64,000 nt of DNA from Bacteroidota bacterium (GCA_029781865.1 JAKOVW010000053.1:124001-188000), one strand, 5' to 3'; positions 9,736 through 18,918 are shown, counted from the first letter of the stretch. Numbers and translations are program-made. Notes: generated from the letters alone by a model not told the origin.

Positions 9736-10779
9736 ATGACTAAGAAAAAGAAAGTCGGTCTTTCACCCGGCACTTTGATTTATACCGGTGAAACGAAAGC
9801 TCAGGATCCAATACTACAGGGCCTTAAATACAACCAAAAGGAGTTGATTTCATTAAACAGGGATGTAGCATTGCATTTGCCCGAAGATTCAAATTATCAA
9901 TATTGGTTGGATTTAAGAGGTATACATGATGTAAAGCTGGTGAGTCAGATAGGAGATGCATTTCATATACATAAACTTATATTGGAAGATATTTTGGATC
10001 CCGGTCAACGCATCCGCATTGAAGATAATGACACCTCGATGTTTGCAATCATCTGCAATCTTTCCTATGATAAAGCTAAAAATGAATTAAAAAAGGAGCA
10101 GATTGCCATTTACTTCACCAATACATTTCTAATCAGTTTCCAGGAGGATGTTGATGATACTTTTGCGGTTATCCGGGAACGAATGAATATGGAAACATCC
10201 AGAATCCGTACCCGGGGAACTGATTATCTATTTTATGCGATAATGGATTATATCGTCGACCGGTATTTCATCATTCTTGAATCTTTTCATGATGAAATTG
10301 AATACCTGGAGGACCTGGTGGTTCAAAAGGATACCGAGCTGAATCTCGATGTGCTCCATGCACTCCGCAATAACATCATCAGTCTGAAGCGATATGTCTA
10401 CCCGCTCCGGGAAGAGGTCAACCAAATCAAAACACTTGAAACCAATCTTGTTAATGAATCCTCCTTTTTGTTCATCCGGGATTTGCAGGACAATATTCAA
10501 CATATCATCGAGTCTTTGGACAATCAAAGAGAATTGTTGAATGGTATCCGGGAATTAGTCATGAGTAAGGCGAATCTCAATATGAATAAGGATATGAAAT
10601 GGCTTACGATAGTGTCTACAGTGTCGATTCCCATTTTATTCTTCACCGGTGTTTATGGAATGAATTTTGAATTCATGCCGGAGTTAAAATGGAAATATGG
10701 CTATCTCATGTGGTGGATAGGAATGAGCTTAGTTGTATTTGCGATGATTTCATTCTTAAAACGCAAAAAATTGCTTTAG
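9736..10779 (+). CDS. corA: Magnesium/cobalt transporter CorA
   Basis: 347 residues, standard CorA size. The N-terminal ~240 residues form the cytoplasmic funnel domain (WLDLRGIHD, ILEDILDPGQRIRIEDND). A long amphipathic helix follows (DIQHIIESLDNQRELLNGIRELVMSK, in two parts), then two membrane helices: MKWLTIVSTVSIPILFFTG with the signature YGMN loop before FEFMPEL, and YLMWWIGMSLVVFAMISFL, followed by the basic KRKKLL tail. CorA forms a homopentameric inner-membrane channel for Mg2+ and other divalent ions. It lies 6 nt downstream of the deacetylase-like gene and is convergent with a small gene ending at 10786. Confidence 0.96.
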   Translation: MTKKKKVGLSPGTLIYTGETKAQDPILQGLKYNQKELISLNRDVALHLPEDSNYQYWLDLRGIHDVKLVSQIGDAFHIHKLILEDILDPGQRIRIEDNDTSMFAIICNLSYDKAKNELKKEQIAIYFTNTFLISFQEDVDDTFAVIRERMNMETSRIRTRGTDYLFYAIMDYIVDRYFIILESFHDEIEYLEDLVVQKDTELNLDVLHALRNNIISLKRYVYPLREEVNQIKTLETNLVNESSFLFIRDLQDNIQHIIESLDNQRELLNGIRELVMSKANLNMNKDMKWLTIVSTVSIPILFFTGVYGMNFEFMPELKWKYGYLMWWIGMSLVVFAMISFLKRKKLL

Positions 10780-10785
10780 GAACGT

Positions 10786-10950
10786 TTAACAGTACCCTAA
10801 GTCTTCATCGGTTTCGAGGAATTCTCCTGCAGGTTTTAATTCGATCACTGGTTCGGTTTCGGGATTTTCTTTGCGTACATTGAAAACACCTTTTTTACCA
10901 TCAGTTTTCTCCTCTTCCCTGGAATGCCTCTTTTTAAACAGGTTTTTCAT
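10786..10950 (-). CDS. Small hypothetical charged protein, 54 residues
   Basis: An intact ATG-to-TAA frame of 54 residues fills the gap after corA. It starts MKNLFKKRHSREEEKTDGKK, so the N-terminus is basic, and the rest is acidic, ending in FLETDEDLGYC. No membrane segment or known motif is visible. Support for reality: a perfect Bacteroidota -7 box (TATATTTG, minus strand) lies 37 nt upstream of the ATG, and the stop is only 6 nt from the convergent corA stop, so the frame fits the gap exactly. Against it: no homologue can be named and length is short. Function unknown. Confidence 0.55.
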   Translation of the reverse strand: MKNLFKKRHSREEEKTDGKKGVFNVRKENPETEPVIELKPAGEFLETDEDLGYC

Positions 10951-10986
10951 TACAGAATAGATTTATGTTCATGGATTAAAAACGTA

Positions 10987-10994
10987 CAAATATA
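10987..10994 (-). promoter_or_regulatory. Bacteroidota -7 promoter box for the 54-residue gene
   Basis: TATATTTG on the minus strand matches TAnnTTTG exactly and lies 37 nt before the ATG at 10950. No clear -33 TTTG is seen at the expected distance. Confidence 0.45.
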
Positions 10995-11580
10995 AAAAAA
11001 TTTATATATGTTTTAAAAGTATTTAAAGAATTCAAACAGAACGAATCCTGCTTGCCTTTGAATTCAATAAATAGTTATCTTCTATTATTACTTCTAACAA
11101 TCAAACGCAAAGACGGTTTTCAGTAATGATGCTGAAAACAAACATTCTTTGAATAACCACTGTTGGCAGGCGGTTACATTAAACCTTAAATTTTCGCTGT
11201 TTGAAAGCTGTAGAGTGTAAGTAATGTTAAAAATGACTTTCTAATTCCGAAATTCATTGAAATTATAAAGTACCTCAAAGTTAAGATAAAATTTTTAAAA
11301 AGAGGAGATGCTTTTGCACATTCTAATACATTTCTCAGATTTATAACACTCCGGTGCGCAAATGTTAATTATCCGGATGCGAGTCAGCATTGTTTTATTA
11401 CCGATAATTCAATCCTTTTGCATAAGATCAGGTTTTCCCGTACATAAGCCGAAGGAATTTGTTTTCTGAACGGCTCACGGCAAAATCGCTCAGAAGAATA
11501 ATAAATATTACTTATATTTTTAATATGTATAATGTTGTATTTGTATGTTTTGCCTTTATTTTTTCGCTGTTGATAAAATT

Positions 11581-11613
11581 TTTGTCCTAAGCCATATAAT
11601 CTCTCTAATTTTG
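11581..11613 (+). promoter_or_regulatory. Promoter of the DksA-like gene (TTTG-N21-TAATTTTG)
   Basis: TTTG at 11581-11584 and TAATTTTG at 11606-11613 match the Bacteroidota -33 and -7 consensus with a 21-nt spacer. The box lies 18 nt before the ATG at 11632. This places transcription after the upstream in-frame ATG at 11545 and so supports the later start. Confidence 0.6.
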
Positions 11614-11631
11614 GCGCAAAATTGTAATAAC

Positions 11632-12072
11632 ATGAAGACCAGATATTCCGACGAAGAATTGATGGAGTTTAAAAAAGTCATTGACGATAAGCTTGAGAGC
11701 ACTAAGCGTGAGTTGGAGGATATTGAGCAGCAAATGATGGAATTAAGAGACAACATGGCTGATGAGCAAGGAGGCGATTGGTTTGATGATAGTTCCATTC
11801 ATACTGAAATTGAATTTTTAACCAAGATGGCTGAACGCCAAAAGCAATTTATCCAGAACCTCGAAATGGCGCTTGTGAGAATTAAAAACAAATCATACGG
11901 CATTTGCATGGTAACCGGTGAATTGATCGAAAAGCAGCGTCTTCTTTTGGTTCCACATGCTACCAAAAGTGTGAAAGCCAAAGAAAGTGAACATCCGGCA
12001 GTTCCTCCTGCAGAATCAAGGCAAGAGAGTTCTATGTATTCAGATGAAGAGGACAACCCGCCTCTGGAGTAA
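11632..12072 (+). CDS. TraR/DksA-like regulator with incomplete zinc finger
   Basis: 146 residues from the ATG at 11632; an earlier ATG at 11545 would put the promoter inside the coding region and adds a hydrophobic stretch foreign to the family. A coiled-coil N-terminal half (ESTKRELEDIEQQMMEL) is followed by the DksA-type core RIKNKSYGICMVTGELI and VPHATKSVKAKE. DksA binds the RNA-polymerase secondary channel through its coiled-coil and potentiates the stringent response. Only one Cys is present where the classical family has four, a form common in Bacteroidota homologues. The C-terminal 25 residues are acidic and low-complexity. It is monocistronic on present evidence. Confidence 0.88.
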   Translation: MKTRYSDEELMEFKKVIDDKLESTKRELEDIEQQMMELRDNMADEQGGDWFDDSSIHTEIEFLTKMAERQKQFIQNLEMALVRIKNKSYGICMVTGELIEKQRLLLVPHATKSVKAKESEHPAVPPAESRQESSMYSDEEDNPPLE

Positions 12073-12244
12073 ATTGTAGTTCCTTACTGCAGGTCTTCAG
12101 AACGCAATCTGAACATTAAAAACCTATCTCAGGTTATATCGCTATTAGTGGCACTGTCATTTCAATGCATCTAAGGGCACTGAGAAATAATAAACGCTGC
12201 CATAAGGATTCCGGAATAATTTTTTAAGTCCTTAGAAAATTGAA

Positions 12245-13219
12245 TTACCAGCCCAGAACCCAGGCAAAGATCAAAGGTGCAACTATCGTAGCATCACTCT
12301 CAATCACAAATTTTGGAGTATGGATATCCAATTTACCCCAGGTTATCTTTTCATTTGGTATCGCTCCTGAATAAGAACCATATGAAGTTGTTGAATCAGA
12401 AATCTGGCAGAAATAGGACCAAAAAGGAACGTCATGCCAGCCTAAATCCTGATACATCATGGGTACCACACAGATTGGAAAATCACCGGCAATTCCTCCT
12501 GCAATCTGAAAAAAACCGACACCCTTACCTCCGGAATTCTTGCGATACCAATCCGATAAATAGACCATATACTCTATTCCGCTTTTCATGGTACTGGCCT
12601 GAAGCTCTCCTTTGATAACATAAGAAGCAAATATATTTCCCATCGTACTATCTTCCCAGCCCGGACAAACTATAGGCAAATTACGTTCAGCTGCCGCTAT
12701 CATCCAGGAATCTTTAGGGTCTATTTCATAATACGGCTTTAATACGCCACTCAACAACATCTGATACATGTACTGGTGCGGAAAGTATCTTTCGCTTTTA
12801 TCCTCTGCTGATTTCCAGCATTCAAAAATATGTTTTTGCAATCTTCGGAATGCTTCTTCTTCCGGGATGCAGGTATCTGTTACACGGTTTAATCCTTTCT
12901 CCAATAAATCCCATTCTTGTTGCGGAGTTAGATCCCTGTATTCCGGAATCCGCACGTAATGTGAATGTGCAACCAGATTCATTAAATCTTCTTCCAGATT
13001 CGCGCCGGTGCAGGATATGATATCCACCTTTCCCTGCCGGATCATTTCAGCCAATGATACACCAAGCTCGGCAGTGCTCATCGCTCCTGCAAGAGTCACC
13101 ATCATCTTACCTCCTTCCAAAAGATGCTTTTCGTAACCTTTGGCTGCATCCACTAATGCTGCCGAATTAAAATGACGGTAATGGTGGGCTATAAATTGGG
13201 ATACAGGTCCTTTGTTCAT
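12245..13219 (-). CDS. Deoxyhypusine synthase family protein (possible homospermidine synthase)
   Basis: 324 residues. The protein is collinear with deoxyhypusine synthase: the NAD-binding VTLAGAMSTAELGVSLAEMI and ISCTGANLEEDLMNLVAHSH, then PIVCPGWEDSTMGN, and near the C-terminus ITWGKLD followed by ESDATIVAPLIFAW. The WGK lysine (Lys296) matches the catalytic lysine that carries the aminobutyl intermediate in the human enzyme (SWGK). Bacteria lack eIF5A, so the acceptor must differ; family members are reported or proposed to make homospermidine from putrescine. It is the third gene of a minus-strand set after an arginine decarboxylase and an agmatinase, which supply putrescine. That order supports a polyamine aminobutyltransferase; the exact product is inferred. 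Confidence 0.9.
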   Translation of the reverse strand: MNKGPVSQFIAHHYRHFNSAALVDAAKGYEKHLLEGGKMMVTLAGAMSTAELGVSLAEMIRQGKVDIISCTGANLEEDLMNLVAHSHYVRIPEYRDLTPQQEWDLLEKGLNRVTDTCIPEEEAFRRLQKHIFECWKSAEDKSERYFPHQYMYQMLLSGVLKPYYEIDPKDSWMIAAAERNLPIVCPGWEDSTMGNIFASYVIKGELQASTMKSGIEYMVYLSDWYRKNSGGKGVGFFQIAGGIAGDFPICVVPMMYQDLGWHDVPFWSYFCQISDSTTSYGSYSGAIPNEKITWGKLDIHTPKFVIESDATIVAPLIFAWVLGW

Positions 13220-13353
13220 GACTATTTATTTGAAGTTTGTATGCTGCTTATTAAGTTCTTATTACTAAAAATATCCATGTTACACATATTTAATTTCGTT
13301 GCATTTATTGTTCCATTTCGAATGAACCTACTTTGGTTACAATATCTGATTCA

Positions 13354-14226
13354 TCACTTCTTCCCACTGCGCTCAAAATAATACGCCAACATTTTATAAT
13401 ACAATTTTGCGGTCAGAAAATCAGGAGCGCGGTTATGCGAATCAGGAGCTAGTTCAACAATATCAAAACCAACCACTTGCTTTCTGAGAAATATCATCCG
13501 CAAATACTGCAATACCTGGTACCAATGCATTCCTCCCGGTTCCGGAGTACCTGTACTTGGCATGATCGAAGAATCAAAGACATCCAGATCAAATGTGATA
13601 TATACTTTGTCTGTCATCTTTTTTAAAGATTCTTCCATCCAGTAATCATTATCCATGATCTGATGGGCAAAGTAAACTTTATCTTTTTGCAAATATTTTT
13701 TCTCACTGATATCCATGCTTCGAATTCCAACCTGAATCAAATTGGAAGATTTTTGTACCTCAGCCATTGCGCAGGCATGATTGTATTTTGTACCCATATA
13801 TTCCTGACGAAGATCCGTATGCGCATCCAGTTGAACTACGGTCAGATTTTTATATTTTCTGGAAAAAGCCCGCAATACTCCGATAGAAATACTGTGTTCC
13901 CCTCCAAAATAAGTTAAGAGTTTATTTGTCTTCAGTTGTTCCTGTGTTTTGGCAAAAACGGTTGCAACCATTTCATCGGGTGTTGCTTTTTTAACCTTAA
14001 GTGGGCTTTCTAAATAAATGCTTTGCCGGTATGGCTCGCTGTTCGTCTCAATATCATAGAGCTCCATGTTTTCAGAAGCATTCAGAAAGGCTTTAAACCC
14101 TTTATCTGCACCTTTTCCCCAGGTGCTGGTTCCGTCAAAAGGAATAGAAGTAAGGATCACTTTGGCAAGGTCAAACGTAGCGTATCGGGCTGGAATTCCT
14201 GCGTATGTTTTAGATTCAGTTTTCAT
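13354..14226 (-). CDS. speB: Agmatinase (ureohydrolase family)
   Basis: 290 residues, typical for agmatinase/arginase. All binuclear manganese motifs are visible: His111 in FGGEHS, Asp134/His136/Asp138 in QLDAHTDLR, His150 in YNHACAM, and two late aspartates in TFDLDVFDSS. The STGTPEPGG segment is characteristic of agmatinases rather than arginases. The reaction is agmatine to putrescine plus urea in the cytoplasm. It lies between the arginine decarboxylase (214 nt upstream) and the deoxyhypusine-synthase homologue (134 nt downstream), all on the minus strand, so the pathway arginine to agmatine to putrescine is complete here. The gaps are large for an operon, so separate promoters are possible; none was recognised. 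Confidence 0.92.
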   Translation of the reverse strand: MKTESKTYAGIPARYATFDLAKVILTSIPFDGTSTWGKGADKGFKAFLNASENMELYDIETNSEPYRQSIYLESPLKVKKATPDEMVATVFAKTQEQLKTNKLLTYFGGEHSISIGVLRAFSRKYKNLTVVQLDAHTDLRQEYMGTKYNHACAMAEVQKSSNLIQVGIRSMDISEKKYLQKDKVYFAHQIMDNDYWMEESLKKMTDKVYITFDLDVFDSSIMPSTGTPEPGGMHWYQVLQYLRMIFLRKQVVGFDIVELAPDSHNRAPDFLTAKLYYKMLAYYFERSGKK

Positions 14227-14439
14227 ATGATATTTATCTCATTATTCTGTAAGGTAACCTCGACGTATTTACATTCCGGTTTGGATTCACTTTTATGACT
14301 TTGCATTATATAATGATGTATATGTTTTCCCATACACCGATTTCAAACACCATTCAAAGGAAACTAAAATTTTTACGCTTGGTTTAAATTCATATTAAAA
14401 TAAAAAGCTAAGCCTGTGTATTTCATACTACCCTCTCAA

Positions 14440-15840
14440 TCAACTATACCCGAGAATTTTCAACATATCTTTTGAAGTTTGCTCTTCACTGTAAACCCAA
14501 TCTAAAAGATTTCCATTGTCATCGCGATCGACAATGATGTGTTTGGGAGATGGAAGTAAACAATGTTTAATTCCGCCGTAACCGGACAATGCATCCTGAT
14601 AGGCACCTGTATGAAAAAAACCGAGATATAAATTTTCCTTGTCTTCCCGGTTATATTTGGGTAAGAACAATTGCTGATTTTGTGCTTCTGTGTTATAATA
14701 ATCTGAATTATCACAACTCAGTCCGCCAATATTGATTCTGCAATAATCGTGATGCCATTTATTGATCGGCAACAAAATAAACCGCTCCGCAATTCCCCAA
14801 CTATCCGGTAATGTATTCATCAATGAATTGTCAATCATATACCAGATTTCTGAATCATTCTGTTGCTTTTGCTCTAATACGGAAAACACTGTTGCGCCGC
14901 TCTCGCCTACCGTATACTTGCCAAATTCCGTAAAAATATCCGGCTCGTCTACCTCAGCTTCTTCGCAGGAATCCTTTATCATTTTTACGATCTGATGAAT
15001 CATGTATTTATAATCGTATTCAAAACCAAGCGAGTTGCGTATCGGCAAGCCACCGCCAATGTTAATCGCTTTAATACTGGGTATATTTCGTTTGAGCTCT
15101 ATATAGGTGTTAATTCCTTTTTTGAGTTCGCCCCAGTAATAAGCGGTGTCTTTAATCCCGGTGTCTACAAAAAAATGAACCATATAGAGTTCAAATTTTT
15201 TGTTCTTCTTTAATTTTTCCTTTGCAAACTGAACGATTTCAGAAGAACGGATACCCAGCCTGCTGGTATAAAATTCAAAGGTGGGTTCTTCTTCTGTTGC
15301 AACGCGAATACCTATTTTGCATTTTTTGTGAATAAGCTCATCAAACCGGTCCAGTTCGAAAATATTATCCACGACCGGAATGACATTCTTGAATCCTGAA
15401 TTGATCAGATTGGCTATATTCTGCAAATACTGCTTTGGTTTAAAACCATTATTTACGATGATCTGATCTTTATTAATCTGTCCGTTCTTGTATAAATTCT
15501 GGATCAGATCAATATCAAATGCGGATGAAGTTTCGAGATGAACATCGTGTTGCAGTACTTCCTTTAAAACATATGAGAAATGACAACACTTGGTACAATA
15601 GCAATAAAAGTATTTCCCATTATAATCCAGGGATTTCATGGATTTATTAAACAGGTTCTTTGCCTTCTTAATCTGATCACCAATTTTTGGTAGAAAGGTT
15701 AGCTTAAACGGAGTACCATACTTTTCAATTAACACCATCAGAGGTATCCCATTAAAAATCAATTCATCTTTCTCCAGATCGAATCCTTCCTGTGGAAAAT
15801 AATAGCTTTGATCAATCAGGTCGAAATACTTATTTACCAT
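14440..15840 (-). CDS. Arginine decarboxylase, fold-III PLP enzyme (short type)
   Basis: 466 residues, about 160 fewer than classical SpeA. It has the alanine-racemase-like barrel with Lys84 in YCYCTKCCHF as the pyridoxal-phosphate lysine, the HFFVDTG and INIGGGLPIR phosphate-binding segments, EFGKYTVGESG, the catalytic-cysteine region GLSCDNSDYYN, and FHTGAYQDAL near the end. The context decides the substrate: the next genes encode an agmatinase and a deoxyhypusine-synthase homologue, so arginine to agmatine is the natural assignment. An ornithine or diaminopimelate decarboxylase-like role is less likely given the agmatinase. A -7 box (TATATTTG) lies about 28 nt upstream of the start on the minus strand. 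Confidence 0.85.
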   Translation of the reverse strand: MVNKYFDLIDQSYYFPQEGFDLEKDELIFNGIPLMVLIEKYGTPFKLTFLPKIGDQIKKAKNLFNKSMKSLDYNGKYFYCYCTKCCHFSYVLKEVLQHDVHLETSSAFDIDLIQNLYKNGQINKDQIIVNNGFKPKQYLQNIANLINSGFKNVIPVVDNIFELDRFDELIHKKCKIGIRVATEEEPTFEFYTSRLGIRSSEIVQFAKEKLKKNKKFELYMVHFFVDTGIKDTAYYWGELKKGINTYIELKRNIPSIKAINIGGGLPIRNSLGFEYDYKYMIHQIVKMIKDSCEEAEVDEPDIFTEFGKYTVGESGATVFSVLEQKQQNDSEIWYMIDNSLMNTLPDSWGIAERFILLPINKWHHDYCRINIGGLSCDNSDYYNTEAQNQQLFLPKYNREDKENLYLGFFHTGAYQDALSGYGGIKHCLLPSPKHIIVDRDDNGNLLDWVYSEEQTSKDMLKILGYS

Positions 15841-16158
15841 CCCGGTGCTGTTTATAATTTAAGAGGACAAATATATCTAAAATCAATGATTGCCCGCAGA
15901 CCATTGATCCGGGAAATAAGACCCGCTTGCAGACTTATACCTGGAATTGAAATCCGCGGAGAATCTGATTCAAGATGAAACACCTGAAATCATTCTATAT
16001 TATTAATGATATCACACAAATTGCGGATTTCGCATAGATCAGAATTTCGTATCTATTATTAGGGCCTAATGAATCAATTTTTCCGGATTCTTATCTTTTC
16101 CCTGAAATTGTTTATGTTTACCACATCATGAAATAATCATATTAAATTTTTGTCTAAT
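15841..16158. other. Divergent intergenic region
   Basis: 318 bp between the arginine decarboxylase (minus) and the permease (plus). Apart from the minus-strand -7 box, I see no gene. An approximate -7 box (TAAATTTTTG, two T too long) lies just before the permease start. Confidence 0.5.
15868..15875 (-). promoter_or_regulatory. Bacteroidota -7 box before the arginine decarboxylase
   Basis: TATATTTG on the minus strand, 28 nt before the ATG at 15840, matches TAnnTTTG. It could drive the whole polyamine set. No clear -33 element. Confidence 0.5.
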
Positions 16159-17838
16159 ATGTCAGGATCCTTATTCAGGAAAAAGCCTTTGCCCTCGCAA
16201 TCCGATGCCATTCATCATACAAAACTTCACAAAGTCCTAAATGTAAGAGATTTAACTGCATTGGGAATTGCCGCGATAATTGGTGCCGGTAGTTTCAGCA
16301 GTTTAGGCGAAGCATGTTTCAAAGGAGGTCCTGGCGTTGTCATCCTGTTTGTGATAACTGGAATAGCCTGTGGTTTTACTGCATTGTGTTATGCGGAATT
16401 TGCCAGCAGAATTCCCCTGTCAGGTTCTGCTTACACGTATGCATATGTTTCGTTCGGAGAGTTGGCAGCCTGGATAATTGGTTGGGCTTTATTAATGGAG
16501 TATTCCATCGGCAATATTTATGTTGCTTTCTCCTGGAGTGATTATTTTACTTCACTGCTGGAAAGAGTGCATATTCATATTCCGGATTATTTGAGTTGCA
16601 GTTATATGGAAGCTCAAAAAGCAATTCTGAATCATTCCAACAACCAGGAATTAATCAATGCATGGAATGGTGCTCCTGTGATCGGTGGGCTGAAAATCAT
16701 TTTCGATTTACCGGCAATTATTATCAATATACTGATCACACTTCTGGTCTATATTGGAGTCAAAGAATCGAAGAATTTCAGTAATATCATGGTAGCGCTG
16801 AAGCTTTTTGTGGTATTGCTTGTGATTATTGTTGGAGCCATGTACCTCAATACGGCCAATTGGTTTCCAATTAATGAATCCGGCGTTTCTGCTTTTATGC
16901 CTAATGGATTTACAGGTGTAATGTCTGCAGTAAGTGGCGTCTTTTTTGCGTATATTGGATTTGATGCAATCAGTGTTTTTGCAGAAGAGAGCAAAGATCC
17001 CCAAAAGGACTTACCGCGAGGAATGATTTATTCACTGGTGATTTGCACGGTGATTTATATATTACTGGCCCTGGTTTTGACCGGCGCTCTGAATTATAAG
17101 CAGTTTGATGGTATTGGGGATCCGCTGGCCTATATCTTCGAAGTAAAAAACAACGCATGGATGCAACTCATTGTATCTTTCATCGCCGTCGTAGCTATGA
17201 CGAGTGTATTGTTAGTGTTTCAGATGGGACAGCCCAGAATCTGGTTGAGCATGAGCAGAGATGGATTATTGCCTGAAGCCTTTCAACGCATTCATCCCAA
17301 ATTTTTAACTCCTTCATTTGCTACTATAGTTACAGGACTGGTAGTTGGCGTTCCCATATTGTTTACAGATAAAACATTTGTGCTTGATTTCACAAGCATA
17401 GCAACCATTTTCGCTTTTGTGCTGGTATGTGGCGGTATCTTATTAATTCCAAGAAAAGAAAAAATCAGCGGACGTTTTCAATTGACCTATATTAATGGGA
17501 AATACCTGTTTCCATTACTGGTCATGGTCACATTTTTTCTGATCTCCTTTCTCTTTCCTGATTATTTCAAGAATCTGATGGTATTTAACGGAGTGGATCA
17601 AACTATTAAAATTTCCAGCCTGATCTATTGGATATTATTAATTGTAATGGCATTTTTTGCTTTCATGAGAGATCTCTCTTTAATCCCTTTATTAGGCGTT
17701 TCCAGTTGCGCCTATCTTCTTACAGGTATGACGGCGTCCAATTGGGCCTGGTTTTCAAGTTGGCTTCTGGTCGGATTAATGGTCTATTTTTTGTATGGAT
17801 ATAAACGGAGTAAACTCCGAGAGATGGATAATGATTAA
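16159..17838 (+). CDS. APC-family amino acid permease
   Basis: 559 residues from the ATG at 16159; a TTG three codons earlier is less likely. This is a multi-pass inner-membrane transporter of the amino acid-polyamine-organocation family, most like the cationic amino acid (CAT/YfnA) group. The first helix carries the substrate-binding glycine motif LTALGIAAIIGAGSFSSLG, followed by GGPGVVILFVITGIACGF and YAEFASRIPLSGSAYTYAY. FFAYIGFDAISVFAEES with the downstream PQKDLPRG is also typical. About 12-14 membrane helices can be counted. It diverges from the polyamine cluster, which makes arginine or polyamine-precursor uptake a reasonable guess. A strong terminator follows the stop. Confidence 0.9.
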   Translation: MSGSLFRKKPLPSQSDAIHHTKLHKVLNVRDLTALGIAAIIGAGSFSSLGEACFKGGPGVVILFVITGIACGFTALCYAEFASRIPLSGSAYTYAYVSFGELAAWIIGWALLMEYSIGNIYVAFSWSDYFTSLLERVHIHIPDYLSCSYMEAQKAILNHSNNQELINAWNGAPVIGGLKIIFDLPAIIINILITLLVYIGVKESKNFSNIMVALKLFVVLLVIIVGAMYLNTANWFPINESGVSAFMPNGFTGVMSAVSGVFFAYIGFDAISVFAEESKDPQKDLPRGMIYSLVICTVIYILLALVLTGALNYKQFDGIGDPLAYIFEVKNNAWMQLIVSFIAVVAMTSVLLVFQMGQPRIWLSMSRDGLLPEAFQRIHPKFLTPSFATIVTGLVVGVPILFTDKTFVLDFTSIATIFAFVLVCGGILLIPRKEKISGRFQLTYINGKYLFPLLVMVTFFLISFLFPDYFKNLMVFNGVDQTIKISSLIYWILLIVMAFFAFMRDLSLIPLLGVSSCAYLLTGMTASNWAWFSSWLLVGLMVYFLYGYKRSKLREMDND

Positions 17839-17841
17839 AAG

Positions 17842-17877
17842 AAAAAACCGGTGAATACATTTAGTCACCGGTTTTTA
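17842..17877 (+). terminator. Rho-independent terminator, possibly bidirectional
   Basis: A perfect 12-bp inverted repeat, AAAAACCGGTGA (17843-17854) and TCACCGGTTTTT (17865-17876), with a 10-nt loop. It lies between the convergent permease and OmpA-type genes and has A and T tracts on both sides, so it can serve both. Confidence 0.85.
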
Positions 17878-17916
17878 AGTAGTAGGTAAAATTCTTTTAG
17901 GTGTTCTGCAAATTCT

Positions 17917-18606
17917 TTATTTACTGAGTAGCATCATTTCAATTCTGTTATTGATCAATTGACCATCGTACGTTTTGTTATCACCAACGGGAAACTTTTC
18001 TCCGAAACCTTTCACAACCACTCGGTTTTCATCTATTCCTGCGGCCGCCAATTTTTTTCTGATCGCAAGTCCACGGTCTTCTGATAATTTTTCATTCACT
18101 TTTTCATCACCCACATTATCGGTGTAACACATCAACTTTATCTTGATATTCGGAAAATGATTCAGTATGGTTGCCAAATCCAGAATTTCATGGGCAAATT
18201 TTTCATTGATATCAGCATTTCTTTTTTCGAATCGCAAATCGATGAATTTGAATTCGTCGCCCAGATCATTATCTCCTTTCTTTAAAAAATCAAGTAGCTG
18301 ATTGCCCAACGTACCTTCTTCAAAATTCAATTTCTCCAGCTCTCTTAGTTTTTGCTTGGTTTCCTCAGGATAATAGGAGGCAATGGGTATATAATCGGTA
18401 TTGACAAGGTTTGGCTTGTTTTTGTTGGAATCCTGAGCTGCAGCAGTATTAACCGTTGCCGATTCCTGCGGATGGGATTCCTTATTGGTGCATCTTAACA
18501 AGAAGATCATCAATAAAGCAGCCAATACAATTTGTAACAAACCGACTTTAAATACTATCAATTGATTTTGGTTTATCATTACCGATGATTTTGGCTCCGA
18601 TTTCAT
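17917..18606 (-). CDS. OmpA-family peptidoglycan-associated protein
   Basis: 229 residues. A basic N-terminus and one hydrophobic helix (VGLLQIVLAALLMIFLLRC, residues 21-39) anchor the protein; the Cys at the end could be a lipobox. After a low-complexity linker of about 40 residues comes a C-terminal OmpA domain: IKLMCYTDNVGDEKVNEKLS, RGLAIRKKLAAAGI, ENRVVVKGFGEKFP and NNRIEMML. The Asp and Arg expected to bind diaminopimelate are present in the TDN and NNRIE segments. Such proteins tether the envelope to peptidoglycan. A -7 box (TATATTTG) lies 140 nt upstream on the minus strand. Confidence 0.88.
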   Translation of the reverse strand: MKSEPKSSVMINQNQLIVFKVGLLQIVLAALLMIFLLRCTNKESHPQESATVNTAAAQDSNKNKPNLVNTDYIPIASYYPEETKQKLRELEKLNFEEGTLGNQLLDFLKKGDNDLGDEFKFIDLRFEKRNADINEKFAHEILDLATILNHFPNIKIKLMCYTDNVGDEKVNEKLSEDRGLAIRKKLAAAGIDENRVVVKGFGEKFPVGDNKTYDGQLINNRIEMMLLSK

Positions 18607-18745
18607 AGTTGTATAACGCTTTCTACAGAATAATGTTTCTCCGTTTCGAGCTCCTTAACAATTATTTAAAATATAAACCACAAAAAAGGGCAAAAAACCA
18701 TTTTTAATTCCAAAGCAACAAACAGAACAAATCCTGTCTGAACGA

Positions 18746-18753
18746 CAAATATA
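18746..18753 (-). promoter_or_regulatory. Bacteroidota -7 box, possible promoter of the OmpA-family gene
   Basis: TATATTTG on the minus strand, 140 nt before the ATG at 18606. The long leader lowers confidence. Confidence 0.35.
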
Positions 18754-18918
18754 TTAAAAAAATATATAATACGTATGGAATTCTTAAGCCTTCTTATTTT
18801 GTGGGTGCAAACAGACTGAAAAACGATTATTTAGCCAGTCTGTGGTATGGTTTTCATAGATATCTTTTCGAATCATGCATTTTTTAACCCTTTTTATACC
18901 ATCTAAGCCGATAAACCG

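Larger units (their letters stand above)
10951..11631. other. Long AT-rich intergenic region, no gene found
   Basis: About 680 bp between the small minus-strand gene and the DksA-like gene. Apart from the two promoters annotated here, I see no reading frame of convincing quality, no tRNA and no strong hairpin. A 16-bp string at 11340-11355 (TTTATAACACTCCGGT) recurs at 40099-40114, also intergenic, but this is near chance expectation. A structured RNA cannot be excluded by eye. Confidence 0.5.

Noticed and set aside
11340-11355. 16-bp string TTTATAACACTCCGGT repeated at about 40099-40114, both intergenic
   Set aside because: With 64 kb and two strands about one exact 16-mer repeat is expected by chance, and nothing extends the match.
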